Positions 18,937 through 21,122 of a stretch of DNA of 21,122 nucleotides are shown here, piece by piece. The translations under genes and the position numbers were made by a program. The stretch is from Diplocarpon mali (taxonomy: Eukaryota > Ascomycota > Leotiomycetes > Helotiales > Drepanopezizaceae). The notes beneath the pieces were generated by a model. The model worked only from the letters and a program-made list of their open reading frames with translations, was not told where the DNA came from and made no database searches. How positions within the stretch are numbered: position 1 is the stretch's first letter; every line of letters starts with the position of its first letter. Location: the NCBI GenBank assembly GCA_024741835.1, contig JAENRP010000405.1:15146-36267 (forward strand), in the 5' to 3' direction.

Positions 18937-20143
18937 TAGTATATATAACGATATAGACTTAGAAGATAATCTAATAGATAAAGATAATAACCTTATCACT
19001 AACGTATTGGAAATTTTTAATAATATTAAAAAGGATATATCTAATATTATATAGACTTTTCTTAAAGACTTGCAAAAGTTTATTTTAAAATTCTATAAGT
19101 CAATAATGAAACATCTAAAGAAGGAAAACTAAAGAGAAGTTTTATTAGCATAAGAAGCTATAGTAAGAGCTATTAAATAGATTATGAAGTTATAATAAGA
19201 CGAGTTTTCAATAGATAATATTATATAATTATTGATTAATTAAAAAAAACTAAAGACTGATTACTTTATTCTTAAAGAAAAGACAGATAATAGCATAGCA
19301 ACTATTTCTATAAAATACTATAAAGTCCCCTTTAATATTAATATGATACTATAGCATAGCAATAGATTCAAAGTTATAGTAATACTAAAGACAAAGACAC
19401 GCTTAAGTAAATTCGTAATAGGAATGTTTAAAGACTTATATATTAAGAAGTTTTATACTCTTTATAAACGACAATATATACTATACTATAGGCTAGCATT
19501 AATAGGCATTATTAATAAAGAAATATTATCTAATATCTATAAATTCTATACTGCTTCTAATTTAAAATTGTTCTTATTATACCTTAGAAATCATATAATA
19601 GTAGCTACTAGCAATAGAATAGCTAACTAGATTAAAAAAGACGTATTATTAAGCTTTGCAAAGTTCAAGGTAGCATTTAAAGCTTTTAAATTATTCCATA
19701 ATATCGCTTAAACCCCTGCCTAATATAAAACTATACTAACTAAGGATACTTTAATATCGCTTTATAATAAAGGTTTCTTAAATATGCCTAAGTTATTTAA
19801 TTATATATTTCTAAGTATAGTTCGCACGTATAGTTATAGTTCTTATAGAAAGAATTCATTTTTAATATTAGTATAAGAAGAATTAAAGATATAAAGATAC
19901 TATTTCTAAATCTCCGATAAAAAGCCTTCCCTCTCTTCTACCTTCTTCTATAATATAACTTATAATTTAATACAATAGACTTTAAGGATATACTATAGGC
20001 TATATCTTAGTGCTTTATTAACTTATTATAATTCTTTATATAAGCTGGTAGCATATCCTAAGGCTATATAGTTTATAAGTATTGACTACCATTCGAGAGT
20101 TATTTCTACTAAGATTAACGCTAATATAAGATTTATAAGGTTG

Positions 20144-20166
20144 ACTCCTAGGCCTAGCTTATAGGT
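20144..20166 (+). repeat. Palindrome-family copy in X2
   Basis: 21 of 23 positions fit. In phase: T-P-R-P-S-L-stop-V. Equivalent to the X1 copy at 16197. Confidence 0.85.
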
Positions 20167-20965
20167 TAGCTCCCCTAATAGTAGAACTATTAATTACTAT
20201 ATAATACCTATAGTAAAATAATCAATTAGAGAATTCGCTATTTAGGAAAAATCTTATAAATTATTAGCCCTTACCTCTTAGCGCTTAAAGAATGCTTAAT
20301 AGGTCTTATTAAATCTGGTATAAAACGTAGTATAATAGAAAGAATTGAATACTAAGACTAAAACGCTACTTAAGGAGTATATCTCTAATAAGACCATTCT
20401 GTTCTTTATATTCATAAGATAAGGCATATTTATTAACTTAGAATCCGATAAAGAGCTTAAAAAGGGAGGCTTCCTTACTATTAGTAATAACTATATAGAA
20501 GTTGTTAGTAATAACTCACTCGAAAATGGCGCCGACCTAGAAGAGTTTTATATCAAGTCCATTTATATAAAGAAACCAAGCACTGCAAAATAGAGTATTA
20601 CTAGAGAATCGTTAGCCAAGTTTCGTATAACACTTAATATAATAAAAGGTAGCCTACTATTAGAAGCACTTATAAGAAGACGACTATAGAACGATCTATT
20701 AGTAGTAATAATAGTAAAGGAGTTGCTATCCAAAGATATAGCTTAGCTAATAACCTATTTAAAGAAGTATAAGTAAGAACTTTTTAATGATTTTACTTAT
20801 ACTTAGAAACTAATTTAACAATTAGAGCTATAATTATATAAGGATAAATCCTAAGCTAAGACAAAAGGTACTAACGATAATATTAAAGCTAATAATATAA
20901 TTGATAAGACAATTCTTCTTAAGAAGTATAGCATTAAAAAGCCTTATATAAAAACCCTTAATACA

Positions 20966-20988
20966 ACTCCTAGGCCTAGCCCGCGACT
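20966..20988 (+). repeat. Palindrome-family copy near the X2 C-terminus
   Basis: 20 of 23 positions fit. In phase: T-P-R-P-S-P-R-L. Equivalent in position to the X1 copy at 17086, which supports homology despite the weaker match. Confidence 0.75.
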
Positions 20989-21073
20989 CAATCTAAAAAA
21001 GGGCAAGGCTAAGGAACTCGTATCTATAGAATCTCCTACCGCATCCCCCTTAGTAGCAAGTGACTCTTTAAAA

Positions 21074-21109
21074 GATAATAATAATAATAAAGATAATAAT
21101 AATAATAAT
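21074..21109 (+). repeat. AAT/GAT trinucleotide run encoding Asn/Asp tail of X2
   Basis: Two GAT codons each followed by runs of four or five AAT codons. Part of the Asn may have been Asp before G-to-A mutation, so the original tail could have been acidic. Confidence 0.7.
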
Positions 21110-21122
21110 ATTATAATATAAG

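Larger units (their letters stand above)
17885..21121 (+). pseudogene. X2: unrecognised ~1,080-codon protein, paralogue of X1, RIP-broken
   Basis: One frame (codons at 3n+2) is coding-like for 3.2 kb with no frame change; every internal stop is TAA or TAG and none is TGA. The likely start is ATA 17885 (ATG before RIP; I-S-V-I-T-L-G), placed by alignment to the X1 start. TAA at 21119-21121 may be the true end or a mutated CAA, so the gene may run out of the window. The chain shares ordered blocks with X1 throughout. It has a charged middle region around 18950-19200 that could form coiled coil, a conserved Y-Y-R-L-Y-L block, W/I-F-I-S-I-D-Y-H near 20071-20094, and an Asn/Asp-rich tail. Four palindrome copies are in phase. 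I cannot assign a function; no transposase, RT, recombinase or helicase motif was seen. The cleanest surviving stretch is 19424-19630. Confidence 0.72.

Noticed and set aside
17885..21121. X2 as a Starship captain (DUF3435 tyrosine recombinase), Crypton or KDZ transposase
   Set aside because: No R...H-x-x-R...Y recombinase residues or DDE-type spacing could be identified in the inferred frame.
1..21122. CRISPR arrays, rRNA, tRNA, bacterial operons, origins
   Set aside because: No regularly spaced repeats, no tRNA cloverleaf or rRNA segments noticed, and the content is eukaryotic retroelements.

Overview
The window looks like a transposon graveyard from a filamentous ascomycete (Pezizomycotina). 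It is very AT-rich and strongly depleted of CpA/TpG. No long open frame survives, yet long stretches still translate in one frame as recognisable retroelement proteins broken only by TAA, TAG and a few TGA codons. That pattern (CAA/CAG to TAA/TAG, TGG to TAG, CGA to TGA, His and Cys codons to Tyr, ATG to ATA, catalytic Asp/Glu to Asn/Lys) is the signature of repeat-induced point mutation (RIP). The species cannot be named from the sequence.

Layout. (1) 1-165: short inverted and direct repeats of unknown origin that abut a truncated reverse transcriptase. (2) 166-4809, minus strand: a Ty1/Copia retrotransposon, with a 295-bp LTR at 4515-4809 and one gag-pol frame running from about 4479 down to 166; the other end lies outside the window. 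(3) 4815-6649, plus: the 3' half of a Ty3/Gypsy pol ('Gypsy A': end of RNase H, integrase, C-terminal domain), apparently split by the Copia insertion. (4) 6923-8179 continuing at 15223-17358, plus: a large unrecognised pseudogene, here called X1. (5) 8180-15217, plus: a complete 7,038-bp Ty3/Gypsy element ('Gypsy B') inserted inside X1, with paired 254-bp LTRs, an intact 5-bp target duplication (TTATC), gag, protease, RT, RNase H, integrase, chromodomain and a polypurine tract. (6) 17885-21121, plus: X2, a paralogue of X1 colinear along its length, about 1,080 codons without any frame change.

The most unusual signal is a 23-bp perfect-palindrome repeat (10-base arms around CCA). RIP-decayed copies occur in Gypsy B gag, Gypsy B pol, X1 and X2, and wherever the frame is known they sit in the same codon phase, encoding a peptide close to T-R-R-P-S-L-R-V. 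It behaves like a mini-element that tolerates or requires in-frame insertion into coding sequence, reminiscent in concept of Rickettsia palindromic elements.

Nothing here is likely to make a functional protein. The nesting gives a relative order: Gypsy A before Copia, and X1 before Gypsy B. All calls come from reading translations by eye; no database search was run.
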